Assembly: GCA_018902385.1 (NCBI GenBank) | Contig: JABSSW010000057.1 | Span: forward strand, 186,001 to 250,000 | Direction of reading: 5' to 3' | Length of the DNA: 64,000 nucleotides | Source: Physcia stellaris | Lineage: Eukaryota; Ascomycota; Lecanoromycetes; Caliciales; Physciaceae | In this document: one piece after another, positions 20,625 to 32,350 of the stretch | Position numbering within the stretch: the first letter of the stretch is position 1 | Layout of the letters: every line of letters starts with the position of its first letter | Position numbers and translations under genes: made by a program | The notes under the pieces: model-generated | Databases searched by the model: none | What the model saw: the letters and a program-made list of their open reading frames with translations, nothing else | Told to the model about the DNA's origin: nothing

Positions 20625-22841
20625 TTTACTATGGCAGAAGTCCTATCAAGACGTCGTTTTGGTCGTCGCGGCGATATTCCAGAGCGGTCTTTACATGCCC
20701 TCATCCTTAACAGGGACTTCTTGCCGACCCTCTCGAGTGCCTTGTTGCTAACGTATTGCTGAACGTCGGTTGTGCCCGGCGTGTACGAGTAGGAGCGTCT
20801 CAAGAATATAAAGCGCTCGCAGCTAGAAGCGAGCAAGCAAAGTGGTCCTGAGCTTGTTGGTCGCCTATCGCAAGGGAAAAACCGGTGGGCAGCCAGGCCT
20901 ACGAGTGGAACTCAGGAAAGGGCAGCTCCAGGGTTGTAATCTCTGGGCTTTCGTGGGTGCTGCATTCCATGTTATGTTGCTCTACCTTTCCTTGATCAAT
21001 TCGACGCTTGACGGTCTCTTATCATTTAGGTTCTTCATTGCCAAAACCTCTCAGTAAGACAGAACACTATAGCAGGAAGACAACAAGACAAAGAGAATCA
21101 AGCAACTGGTCGCCCACACTTCAAATGGCTGTAAACCGTAGCTTGACAATGGATGATCATGACATCACAGGTATTTTGATTATTTACTCAGCAACTTCTG
21201 TTGCTTGCATCTATCCGGGGAAGTATGTTCCCTCTCCACGGCCGAGAGCACGGACCTTAGCTCCCTGATGCCACTGCCAGTCATAAAACAGCGATTCGAT
21301 TTGATAGGGGCGCCCTGTCGAAATAGAGTGCCGTCATGACGCACAATTTATTGAAATTCACAGAGTACCTGTGTACTATTGACGCCCCCCTAATAGGTAC
21401 TTGGTCTTTCAAACGTAAAATCTGCCCCTGGCTGAATAGCAAAGTGCCTAATAAGTAGTCGGAAGTTTTGATAAGTCACCTGGGCTTCCGATGGCCGCAA
21501 ATGATCGGGGTCGAAGCTCAGTTACACAGCAGCCGTTCACATGCAAGCCAGCCTGTGCTCTGTTGTCGCCACAGCAAGATCAGCACGTTGTGTGGATCAG
21601 TATACGTACTTTTGCTCTAATCTCATTAATTGAAATGCAATACCGTTTAATTTGGATTCGAGTATTAGGAAAAAAGGGAGCAATCAATAATGATAATGAG
21701 GCGATGAGAGGAGCAACCAGACCCTGACTTAGGTACCTAGTACCGCGTACCTGGCTTCACGCGGGGACGGCATCGTGAGCCGAGGACGCTAGAGTGGAAA
21801 GGCTTGGCATTTGGCAGGGTCTGTCGTGATTTCTGATAGCAGATCTCGCTTGCCCGGCTCCCACCATCTTCGTGAAGTCGTGAGACGGCCATCCAGCTGA
21901 CTAATCGTCATCATCACATCCGATGGTCGATGGTTCACATGTAGAGAGTTGTATAGTCACGGCGAAGGGCATCACAAGAGATGCCTTCCAGTGTATTTTT
22001 GATGAGTTGCACCGGTCTCTTCTCAACCGGCAGATCGACAGGCGGACCCTGACTGGAAGGCTGAAGTGGACACCCCCGGACTTTGTTAGTGGCAGCGTAG
22101 CTTAACGGTACATACATTTGATAATGCGCATCGTGTGAGACTTGAAGCCTGCCCTTTTGTGATACTTCATTGTACCGCTACGGGCAAATCTGATCGGATT
22201 CAAAAGCCACTTCCCTCCCTCTTCTGCTCGACCTCCCCTCCTCCTCGCCATCCCGTCGAAATCGATCGACTTTGGTGCCAGCATTCTTCGCGCGGATTAG
22301 GAAAAGTCCCTTGCTTATGACCACATTCCCCCGCTCATTTCCCTATCGCTGCGGCCCACTGGTTGTGGTCGATTCGTCTTGACAGGTCCAGGTGCCCAGA
22401 CGATAATACACCCACGGTTGCCTGCGCCTTGAGGGGGGACCCCAAACCGACAAACGACTGGCGCCAGGGAAGGCCTCATACCGCCCTTTAGTGAAAGGGG
22501 GCCACGGCTTCACCTTGCATCGCCGCCATATACTTCTACTCCATTCCTTGCTCCAGACACCTCTTGTACATGGACTCACCACTTCTCTGTATTGTTAGTC
22601 CGACTGTCCTTGTGTGAGTACAGTGCCCTCTTTCGCACATTCTACGGATCCGCCTCGGGTACTTGCTGACAACTTCCTGCGCCTGCATAGCAATATTCCA
22701 AACCTCCATCCTTAAACACACTGTACAAATCTGTCTGCTAGGGAAATTTATGGATGAGATTCCCCTCAACGCCAAATCGCCATCGCCCTCACCAATGACC
22801 TGTGCCGGAACACTCCCACGCACATACAATCCGCGCTCATT
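20625..22841. other. Intergenic, 2.2 kb; probable promoter and long leader of the PUF gene
   Basis: No convincing coding region. The rightmost part (about 22200-22841) is pyrimidine-rich and may be the 5' leader of the PUF gene. Short open frames lie on both strands. Confidence 0.4.
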
Positions 22842-25800
22842 ATGACGTCCACGGTACCGTCACCCGAGCGCAACCTACACGCGCGACCTTCGCTGACAAC
22901 GGATCAGAGTAGAAAACCATTTGGTAGCTTTGGAAATGGGTCTGGGTTGACCAATGAGGGCTCAAGACCAGGGAACGGCACAACATTTGGATCAGGGTTT
23001 ACCAATACATCGGCCGGATGGAGTGGCGGGATATGGTCCAATTCAGCCATAGGCAGCGGTATAAAGAATGGATCGACTGACAGCGGGCGCGTGCTTGGTA
23101 ACTACACTACCCGTTGAGCTTTGAAGAACAGGCATGCTGATTGTTTCGAAGGCGATATCTCAAATTCAGCACCGAGCAACCATGAGGCGATTACTGGATC
23201 CGGCTCGCTTCTGTCCTCTTCAGAGTCAGATAGCTTCATTGGTCGACATACAACACCATGGAAAACAGTCGAAGATCCCTCGCCTGGGCTCACAAAGGTC
23301 CACAGTAACCACTCAAATTCTTCTACGATGCATCGTCAAAATAGCAACCAGCTCACCTCGCAGGGCTTTTCCGAGAATCATTCCGCACATTCATCCTATT
23401 ACTCCGTGCCTTCGGCTTCAGTAAGTTCCTCCAGCAAACAAACACAAAGCAAGTTTCTGGATCCAACGTCTTCGAGTTTTGTGGCCTCCGCTATGCTTAA
23501 TTCGGCGAGATTGGGGCGCACATCACGAAATAACAGTGACGAGGAAACACGGCCTGCGGTAAAAAGCATTGCGTTTGGTGAAATGGAAGGGGGACACTCC
23601 ATACAGCCTGGCCGTCCAAATTACTATAATTTCTCCGGACAAAACAGTAGTGCAGCTTCCCGCAGCGGTAGCATGCCTCCTTCTCGGCACGATACCCTTC
23701 AGCCTACTTCTCGCTTTGTTGATGATACACCTAGGCAACAGAATGTTCATCTAGGATCTACTCCTTTTCATCGTCCCAATTACTCTGTTCAAAGCGCCAT
23801 GCATCCATCAAATGGGGGTTCCATTGGCCAGAAATACAGCGCTCCACCGAACTCGAACGACTTAGGAAGCCTTGCCGGTGGTTTCGATAAACTAAGTCTC
23901 ACGAGAGGAAATCATCCAATGTATGCCGAGCAGGATCGAGACTCGCAACAGCTCAATGCTGAATATGCCGACCTCGAATATGCACGGCCGACGAATGGGA
24001 ATAATTCAAACGAGATGTGGGCAATGGATGACGCTCCATACCCCGGGAATCAGGCTTTCTCTGAGGGTTTACTCCACGGGACAATGCCTTTACATGATCA
24101 ACCTTATCGAAATAATTCTTACGGCCCCTCCTACTCGCATTCACCTAGCAATAGCGAAGCACGACGGAGCCAACACAGCCCTTACTACTCTTCTGCCGGC
24201 ACACCATCCAGCTACCAGCAGCGAGCCCCCTCAAGAGCTAGCTTCAATGGAGTTGTGGTACCAGGACAGGCTGCTTTGCTGGACAGAAAACTGCGTGGCC
24301 TACAACAAGAACAGCAGGGATACCCAGCAACCCACCCCAATCCTCTGCAATACCGTCCTCCAATGCCGCAACATTATGATTATCATCCTCAGCATGCCTT
24401 GAGAATGAACCCTCTTGCGGCCTACTACCCTATGCCTCCGATGCCAAGCATATTGAATCCACCAATACCAAGAGGACCGGCCAGAGACCAGGACATAGGA
24501 CAGCATCTGAGAAGTGCGCTGCTTGAGGAGTTTCGGTCTAATAGCAAGACCAACAAACGATACGAGCTCAAGGTATGGATTATCTAAGATATTTGGGCAT
24601 TCTGCTAACGAAGTATAGGATATCTACAATCATATTGTCGAGTTTAGTGGGGACCAGCACGGATCAAGATTCATCCAGCTAAAGCTAGAGACTGCTAACA
24701 GCGACGAGAAAGACCAAGTCTTTCGCGAGATACACCCGAATTCAATTCAGCTGATGACTGATGTATTCGGTAATTACGTGATCCAGAAGTTCTTCGAACA
24801 CGGTAATCAGTCGCAGAAGAAAATTCTAGCAAATCAGATGCGAAATCACGTATTAACCCTCTCACTTCAGATGTATGGCTGTCGTGTAGTACAAAAGGTA
24901 AGATCAGTATCAAGAGATTCACGGATCTTGCTGACAAGCCCAGGCACTGGAGCATATATTGACCGACCAGCAAGCGCAATTAGTCAAGGAGCTGGAAAAA
25001 GACGTTCTGAGATGCGTCAAGGATCAAAATGGAAATCATGTTATACAAAAGGCCATCGAGCGGGTCCCAGCTGAGCACATACAATTCATCATCAACGCCT
25101 TCACGGGACAGGTGCAAGCTCTTGCGACACATCCTTATGGCTGTCGTGTCATCCAGCGTATGCTTGAACACTGCGAAGAACCTACCAGATCTGCAGTTCT
25201 CCAGGAGTTGCACGCTTGCACAACATCCTTGATCGTGGATCAGTTCGGCAACTATGTCACTCAACATGTCATCGAACATGGCAGAGAAGGTGACAGGGCA
25301 CAGGTTATCTCTCTTGTGACCGCGCAGCTGGTGAATTTCTCGAGACATAAGTTCGCTAGTAATGTCGTCGAAAAGAGCATCGAGTTCAGTAGTGAAGAGC
25401 AACGGAAGAAGATCGTCGCCACTATAACGGCTCCGGTTGAGAAGGGGGAGAGTCCGATCACGCTGTTGATTCGTGATCAGTATGGCAACTATGTCATTCG
25501 TACGTTTGCTCATCTCTATCACCACGGGTATGCATCTACTGACGGTGTTCTAGAAAAGCTACTCAACTGGTTGAAAGATTCCGAGCTTTCGGATTTCGTG
25601 GAGTTCATCAAACCTCAATTGGCCTCGCAAAAGCGATTTGGCAGCGGGAAAAATATTGCCGCAGTTGAAAAACTTGTCTACGAAAGATGTCCCAGCGTGC
25701 CTGGACTCCATGCCAACAACACTCTACCGGCTCCGATGCTACCTCCTGTTGATACTTCAGCCGCGCCGACACCGCCTTTGGTGCCTGGTGACGCTGTATC

Positions 25801-25915
25801 TCCTCAAAGCATATCGATCCCCAGCACTAAGGCCAGCTCTATTGCCGAAGTTGCGGAATCACGAAAATCCAGTGCTAATCACCCTCTGGAGGTCTTGACG
25901 CCGACCTCGACCTAA
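22842..25915 (+). CDS. Pumilio/PUF RNA-binding protein, Puf3-type
   Basis: Cytoplasmic post-transcriptional repressor binding 3' UTRs. Proposed exons: 22842-23058, 23119-24572, 24619-24897, 24944-25499, 25554-25915 (955 residues). The first junction (intron 23059-23118) is the least certain; the others are clear. A long low-complexity Ser/Asn/Gln-rich N-terminus precedes a C-terminal PUF domain that starts near [19 protein letters not shown]. Eight repeats are present with recognition triplets: R1 SRFIQ, R2 NYVIQ, R3 CRVVQ, R4 NHVIQ, R5 CRVIQ, R6 NYVTQ, R7 SNVVE, R8 NYVIQ. By the known PUF code this set reads UGUANAUA, the Puf3 site. Intron 4 (25500-25553, 54 nt) splits the R8 triplet just before its Gln and lacks a stop if retained. 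In yeast Puf3 targets mRNAs for mitochondrial proteins; the same here is inference. Confidence 0.93.
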
Positions 25916-26575
25916 ATCATTCTTTCACAACACCGCAGCGTTCCAAATTCTCGGACTCGCTTTCTCTTTAGGGGTCACATTCAATCTCTTGATAGAAAGT
26001 ATCTAGGACCACTTCGTCGCATCGGGCGAATCATTTGTCATAATAGCATCTTGTCGGACCTCGGCAATAGCTTTTCATTGTCTTTCTCGGATACGACTTT
26101 ATCTAACGAGCTCTTGCAGCACTTCGATCATGGCTGGTGAACATTTTCGGGTAATTACACGGTCTCTCCTCAAAAGGTCGTTGATTTTGGAGGAATTGCG
26201 AATGACGGCATATTGCTTCTGTTACATAAATTAGCGATGGATGCGTGAGCATTATTGGGGTGTGAATGATGAAAAGGAGTACAATTGTATAGATAGCTGG
26301 TATATAGCAAGGTGCATACTGGAGCTTTTGGCTAACAGCAATTTCAAACATGATACCCGTCACGTATAGCCTGACTCGTGCACCTGATCTCTTCGCCATT
26401 TTCTCTTTTTTTTCTTCTTTTTTTTCCTCCCCTGATGGCGGCGTTGTCTCACTAGCGCGAAGTGGCCCTGAAGCCTCCCGCTTCAACCTTTTCTATGACT
26501 TCACACCTAAACATCACGATGAACGGGTAACGACGCCGCAAGCTGCCCTTGAGGCAGGGCTTCCGACCTTACACA
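25916..26575. other. Intergenic, no gene seen
   Basis: 3' flank of the PUF gene and promoter of the SDR-like gene, with a T-rich tract around 26400-26430. Confidence 0.4.
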
Positions 26576-27797
26576 ATGAGCGAAGAAAGTGCTCGTACGG
26601 CGCTATCGCCAATATCAACGCCCCAGAAAGCCAAGCTCCAATTGCCCGCCAGCTGCGATCCACCGGGGCCTCAGAATCCACAAAAGCAGCTCGTATGGGT
26701 GGTAGGTCTCTCATCATTCGTGGCATACTATCCATGGCTCATTTTCACTGCTAAAAGATATTATCTAGGTCTTCGGAGCAACAGGCCACATCGGCCGCTC
26801 CGTCGTCAAAGCCGCTCTCTCCCATGGCGACCTCGTTACAGCGGTTGGCCGCACCCACTCCGACTCCATCCCAGCCATGCAGTCCTGGCTCTCGACTCCT
26901 AAATCCCCTCATGCCTCCTCTTCCAGCCCACCCACCGCCTTCTCCCCCACCATGGCATCCAGCCAGACCTACCTCCCCCTCCTCTGCGACGTCCGCATCC
27001 GCGAAACCGTAGACGCAGTCCTCAAAACTAGCATCGCGCACTGGACCCGCATCGACATAATCGCCAACTGCTCCGGCTACGGCGTCATCGGCGCCTGCGA
27101 AGACCAAGACGAATTCGAGATCCGCAACCAATTCGAGACCAATTTCTGGGGCACATTGAACATCCTCCAGCTCTCGCTGCCCTATTTCCGCGAGCGGTAC
27201 ACCGCGACCGGCGACGGGGGCCGGTATCTCATTTTCAGCAGCACGAGCGGCGCCCTCGGCGTGCCTGGTCTGGGCCCCTTCTGCGCCACCAAGTACGCGG
27301 TCGAGGGACTGGTCGAGAGCATGCTGTATGAAGTCGACGCGTTCAATATCAAAGCCACGCTCGTGGAGCCGGGCCATGTCCGCCGCGACGAGCCGGGCAC
27401 CTCGACTACTTTACCCACCTTTGGCCATTTCAGCATCACGCCCGCGAGCGAACCCTACGCTGGCGCCACTGCGCCGGCGGGACATGCGAAGAGGATGGTG
27501 CAGTGGCTGGGCGAGCGGCAGCCGACGAGCGTGGTGAAGGCTGCGGAGCTGGTGTGGCAGTTGGGGCATTGCAGTTTCCCGCCGCTGAGGCTGTTGTTGG
27601 GGAGTTTTGCGGTGGAGAGCGTAAGGGATCGGTTGAGGTGTGTGATTGAGGAGATTGAGGACTGGAAGTTTTTGAGTTTTGGGGAGGAGAGGGCGAAGGA
27701 GGGGAAAGAGGATGAGGGGGAGGGGGATGACGGAGATGCTGGGGAGGAGAGGGATGTTAAGATGGAGGATGGGGAGGGGGAAGACGTTAGTAGTTAG
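26576..27797 (+). CDS. Short-chain dehydrogenase/reductase-like protein lacking the catalytic Tyr
   Basis: Exons 26576-26701 and 26769-27797 (67-nt GT-AG intron) give 384 residues. The Rossmann start is VFGATGHIGRSVV (about residues 43-56); NCSG near 142 stands at the classical-SDR NNAG position; LIFSSTSG near 197 supplies the Ser region. The active-site Y-x-x-x-K reads F213-C-A-T-K217, followed by KYAVEGLVESM, so the catalytic Tyr is replaced by Phe. The sequence around it (GPFCATKYAVEG, LVEPGHVRRD) otherwise fits the family. About 40 C-terminal residues are very acidic (EGKEDEGEGDDGDAGE). Oxidoreductase activity is therefore doubtful; a binding or regulatory role is possible. The ATG at 26576 is the first in the spliced frame. 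Confidence 0.85.
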
Positions 27798-30700
27798 GTG
27801 TTGTGGGAATTGATCGCCCTTTCGCGTGATCTTAATATGTTGGATAACGTAAATATTGCTATCTTCATTCTGTTTTGGTCTTTTCCTTTTTCTCTTGATC
27901 TGTTCGTCTTCTCTTGAATCATCGTACGCTTGGAATCCCTCCCGGGCCCTTACTCAACCCTCATACCTCATAAATCGGAATGACTTCGGATGGTCAATAT
28001 CTTTCACTCCACATTACTCCCCGTTATCCCAAAATCAGGCACTCGTGTCATTCGTCTCGGATAATCGAGGACCCTCAAACTCCACTATATAGCCCTGCGC
28101 AAGCAAAACAACTCACCGATCAGGCAACCGACTACTCCATATGGGGGGATGACTACGAAGGGCCAAACCTCCTCACTTCACTTTTCTCCTCCACTATCCC
28201 CAGGGCTGGTACTCTTATCAGTCGAATTTCATGCCCAGCAAAATCGCTGGAATATTATTCGAAGTCTTTGAGATGCCCGCACTATCTGATGTGATGTTGT
28301 AAGGTGACTGTTTTCCCTATCCTGTTGAGAATGTTTTCTCGGGATTTAATGGTGCTACGGCATCTATTGACCACTTTTTCTCCGTTCTTCATTATGGACT
28401 TTCGCCTAACACTCTTCTATTTAGGAGGGCGATCTCAGCGTTCGTGCAGAGACGGGAGATCGATAAGTTCAATGGAGAGTGAGCATCAGCTTGCAAGTTG
28501 AGAATATTTGCATTCATGATTAGTAAAGGACGTAGTCGTGCTCGGCTTGATCACATGAGAAGACTCGCTTCGGCCATATGTCGATTATAATTCCATTCTA
28601 TCCATCAAATTACTCTTCAATCTCCATAAGGGTGACCTCCAATTTTCTTCTCATCTCATTCCTTACACCGTGAATCTTGACAATAGTCTTCCCATAGCGA
28701 ATCATCCCCTGCAAGATCCTCAAACTTTTACAATCTAACGGCCTATTCAATCTACAATGACCACCTCATGACCACTGCTCTCCATAAAAGTCATCATCTC
28801 CTTACCCAACAGTGTTTCTCGTTTATTCATCCCATCATCCCATCATCACCAGCCTATATATTCCAGCAACAATGATCAGATTCTCAATCATTTCCCACTC
28901 AATAACTCCGTGTTTGTTTGATGGCCTCCTCAATCCATCAGTCACTCTTCTTCACCCTATAAACAGCCCATGAATGATAATCAAGCGCCATCACTCATGA
29001 CCGGAAGAGGAAAGGCCGGATCGGTGCTGCAGAGTCTCGATATGCGGAGTGCACGTGCTTCTGCTATCTTGCTCTAGTTTTGGTATTCAAGAATCTGCTC
29101 TCTAAGGGCTTTGCTCGGAAGTCTTTGATACATACTCATACACCGTGTATTCCCCTTGATTCTCCAGGAGCATCAGCCTCTCTTCTCTTCATCGTCAAAC
29201 AACAATTGTCAACCATTTTTATCATCGAGTAGTCACAGACAATTTGTCATTCCATTCTTTGAGTTACTACGACTACCACATCCTCCAATCATCGCAGGAG
29301 CAACGATTCTCGCTCATACCCTAGAGCCGACGTTTACATGGCTTTACCCTGGATGCCAGGGATCCTGACCACTCCCCTCATCTATCGAGTTACCAAAGAC
29401 ACAAACAGTCAAACAGTCTAGAATGGCCAGATCGGTGTTCTGTCATACTTGGCTTACTATTTGTTCCGCTCCTTTCCTCTTTCTATGGAAAACGGTGGAG
29501 GTCTTCTCTTTCTCTCCGTTGCTGCTTGTATTTATTCTTGCGTTACTTTCACGTATTTACGTAGCTCGTTTGGGGAATGAGATCCCTCCCCGCGGCGGCG
29601 ATAGAGGGCGCTCTTCTTCGGCAATTGGGGGCTCTCCTCTCCGAGGCGAGAGAATTTTGAGTATTCTGATAGTTTTGAATGAGTCCTTGGTGCATACGAG
29701 TTGTCAAGGACATTGCGGGGGTGGGTGGAGATTGGTGGGACTAGATCTCTACGCTGTGGGTGTCTATCCGCGGATCATATATATGTCGATCACCACACCC
29801 TCCGCACCTCGTCCCCTCCATGCTAAGTCTATGATGTCCCTCACCAGCAACGTAATCGGGAATTGAAAGAAAGAGGAGGAAAACCTCTGTTTATAGAGCT
29901 GCAGAAAAGACTACAAGTTTTGTCCCGTCGTCTGCGAAAGGGGTCACACGTTACTCTCATTTTCTCCTCACCGAGCATCGAATACGCGGAGATAAGCTCC
30001 TGCGGGCGTATACAGTCTCAGTTGCTAAATACAGATAATCTTGGGCGGGGCGATTCGATGTAGGATTCACACTTCAGCAGTGAGGGCTAGACGGCTTTTC
30101 GGTGCGATATGTGGTCCGGTACCGATACAATGATAGAAATGAGTCCACGGCCTCATCTCCTCACGAATCCGCAAATTCCTCTCAGCTCTCCAACAACCCA
30201 CTTTTGCCTCCACCCCTATAAGTCAATTCAATCTTCTTGTCTCTTCTCACTCGATCTCCTACTTTCTCTCGGCTTTTTCTCAAGGGCATCGTAGCTGCTG
30301 TTTCAGCTTCTACGACTCCTGCACTTACTCCCAGGAACGCTGATTCACCAATTCCCAGCGAGTATAGCAAAGGTCACGGAAGTGCAAAACCTATGTCAAA
30401 TGAAAGTCAAATGGTACGGGGCTGCTATACCCTTGCTGCGCTTTATCAGATCGCAACCATCTTTGGCGGGGTGTAGTTTTCTCCATCATCAGAGGATCCT
30501 CAAGCCTAACATGGCTGTACGCGTGAGTATTAGCTCGAGATCACCAGGTTCTATAGGTGGCTACATTATCCGGCAACGTCCATCCGTTCATTCTTCGCCA
30601 ATTTCGCACCGCTCGACAGTTTTTGTAGCGACTTCTCCAACGAGCGGACATCATACATTCACCGAGAGCTTATTTGCAGCATAATCCAGGCCGCTTGACC

Positions 30701-31861
30701 AATCTCTCCATCTGGGAAGCGAGAATAGAGTAACGATCAGGGAGCAGCTCTCAAAATGCAGAGCGCTGCCCTGTCGCACAGGAAGTTTTAACAATGCCCG
30801 ACTTCAACAGGACTAGACATGAAGAGGTGTACGAGGTTGAAGTGGACGTGTCATTGGCACAAGATGTCGACGTGGAGACTCTCATGAACCTGGAGTATGG
30901 AGAGGAAAAGCGAGACTGGCCAGAACAATGCTGGAAATGGAAAGGGGCGAAGTCACGTATGTTGACTGTCATCAAGAGAACACAAATATTTCAGCAGACC
31001 CTCCGTCGGTCTTGACGGACCAAGAATTTGGCAGTTTGGACATGATCGACAAAATTCAAAGATGTCCTTGAATCGACTCGGCCACTAATATTTCCCTACA
31101 GCCCTCGCTTGGGGAATCTTGTCTGGGAAATGCCCACAGACATTATGTAGTAGGATTAATGCTTGGGTGACTTCTTCCGCATGCAGACATCAACTATACT
31201 GTCCGGATCGTTCGATATATGCCAAATCTCGAGGATTCTCTGTCAATGAAATTTTCAATCGAGACCAGTCCCAGCTATTGCTGGATTCCACTAAGACTCT
31301 CCGGGCTACACCATAATAGCCACCCACTTGTTGTTACACCTATTAGTGCGGTCGAAGACGGGAAGCCCAATCAGGTTACATTAGCTGGCGACTTTATTCG
31401 TTGAATGCGGGATCGTCGGTTGACGGTCTCGAATTTTGTTGAGGGATTTCATGGAGTCGATTTCATTTTTATTGTGTTGGCGAATTCTGATGCCCTCCGA
31501 TGTTTTCACGAAGTGATTGATAACAAGAGTTGCAGTTCGCGAAGACTAATCTTTACAGATAACCAAATGGGAGATTAAATACAGAAGATCATGAGTTGAG
31601 CACAATTATCATAGGAAAGGGCAAATCCGGATTCTCAGATGTCACTTAAAACCCTTTCTCAAGCTCCGATGAATGAATACTTCATCGTTTATGCACCCTT
31701 TAACAAAACCCTGAAAATAATCTTAACGTCATAAAGCGCTATCTCGACAACCCCAAATATCAGCCTCAAAACCATATCGAATCATGCACGACGATTGGGA
31801 TTGAATGACTCGAAGAATCGAATTCCTGGCATCAAATTCAGTCAAGAGCTGTTTTTCTGAC
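27798..31861. other. Gene-poor stretch, 4 kb, no supported gene
   Basis: Open frames (for example 29423-29866 with a hydrophobic start, and 30794-31015) lack family resemblance and cannot be joined into a convincing model. Probably decayed sequence leading into the SNF2-like relic. Confidence 0.4.
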
Positions 31862-32350
31862 AGTCAGTGGCCATTAATTGGTTTCGGGACATGATCACAA
31901 GATCGAGTTTTCGTGGGTGTATTTTGGGGGATTATATGGGATTGGGAAAGGCATTTCTTATATACTTACGATACGTTTCATCAAAAAGCTCTTCTATTTT
32001 TTTCTCTCTTGACAGTCGTATTGGCGAAGAAGTATCTAAATCGCTCTATATCTCCCCTTACTTAGCAGTCATATTGGGGAAGAACTTATCCAACCCCCTC
32101 GAACCCCTCTCTCAAATAAATCTTTTCGCCACTCCATCATAGTATTATAACGACCGTCCAGCAACCTCAATAGAAAAACGTGAGGAAGCCGAACCCAACC
32201 TGATCATCGTTGCCTGGTATCTTCTCATACAGTGTATTGGAGTATTCAACAATCTATACCCCGGAGTCTTCGGTCTATTCGTCTATCACAGGGATATCGT
32301 CCTTTTCCTAGATCGTGGGCATTTTTTTATAGATGGTATATATAGTGACA
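31862..32350 (+). pseudogene. Relic of a SNF2-family helicase/ATPase
   Basis: Two blocks resemble the N-terminal ATPase lobe of SNF2/Rad5-Rad16-type proteins. At about 31862-31960 the frame reads SVAINWFRDM followed by FRGCILGDYMGLGKAF, matching the usual HQ-x-x-IxWF ... GGILADDMGLGKT motif I. At about 32175-32285 another frame reads PNLIIVAWYLLIQCIGVF and GLFVYHRD, matching motif Ia (PTLIVVP..LL.QW) and the following LYVYHG strand. Key positions of motif I are changed and the blocks are separated by stops, so this is not a working gene. Flanking sequence between 30.8 and 34.6 kb may hold further, less recognisable parts. Confidence 0.6.

Noticed and set aside
21290-21420. GGGGCG / CGCCCC ends suggesting a small inverted-repeat element
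   Set aside because: The matching ends are only about ten bases, with gaps and no target-site duplication.
22085-22125. AGCTTAACGGTA resembling a tRNA D-arm
   Set aside because: No acceptor, anticodon or T arm can be paired around it.
26751-27377. 208-codon minus-strand frame over the SDR-like gene
   Set aside because: Antisense shadow of GC-rich coding sequence with clear SDR motifs on the plus strand.
29423-29866. 147-codon open frame with a hydrophobic N-terminus
   Set aside because: The hydrophobic start looks like a signal peptide, but the rest is low in structure and has no splice partners or family motifs.
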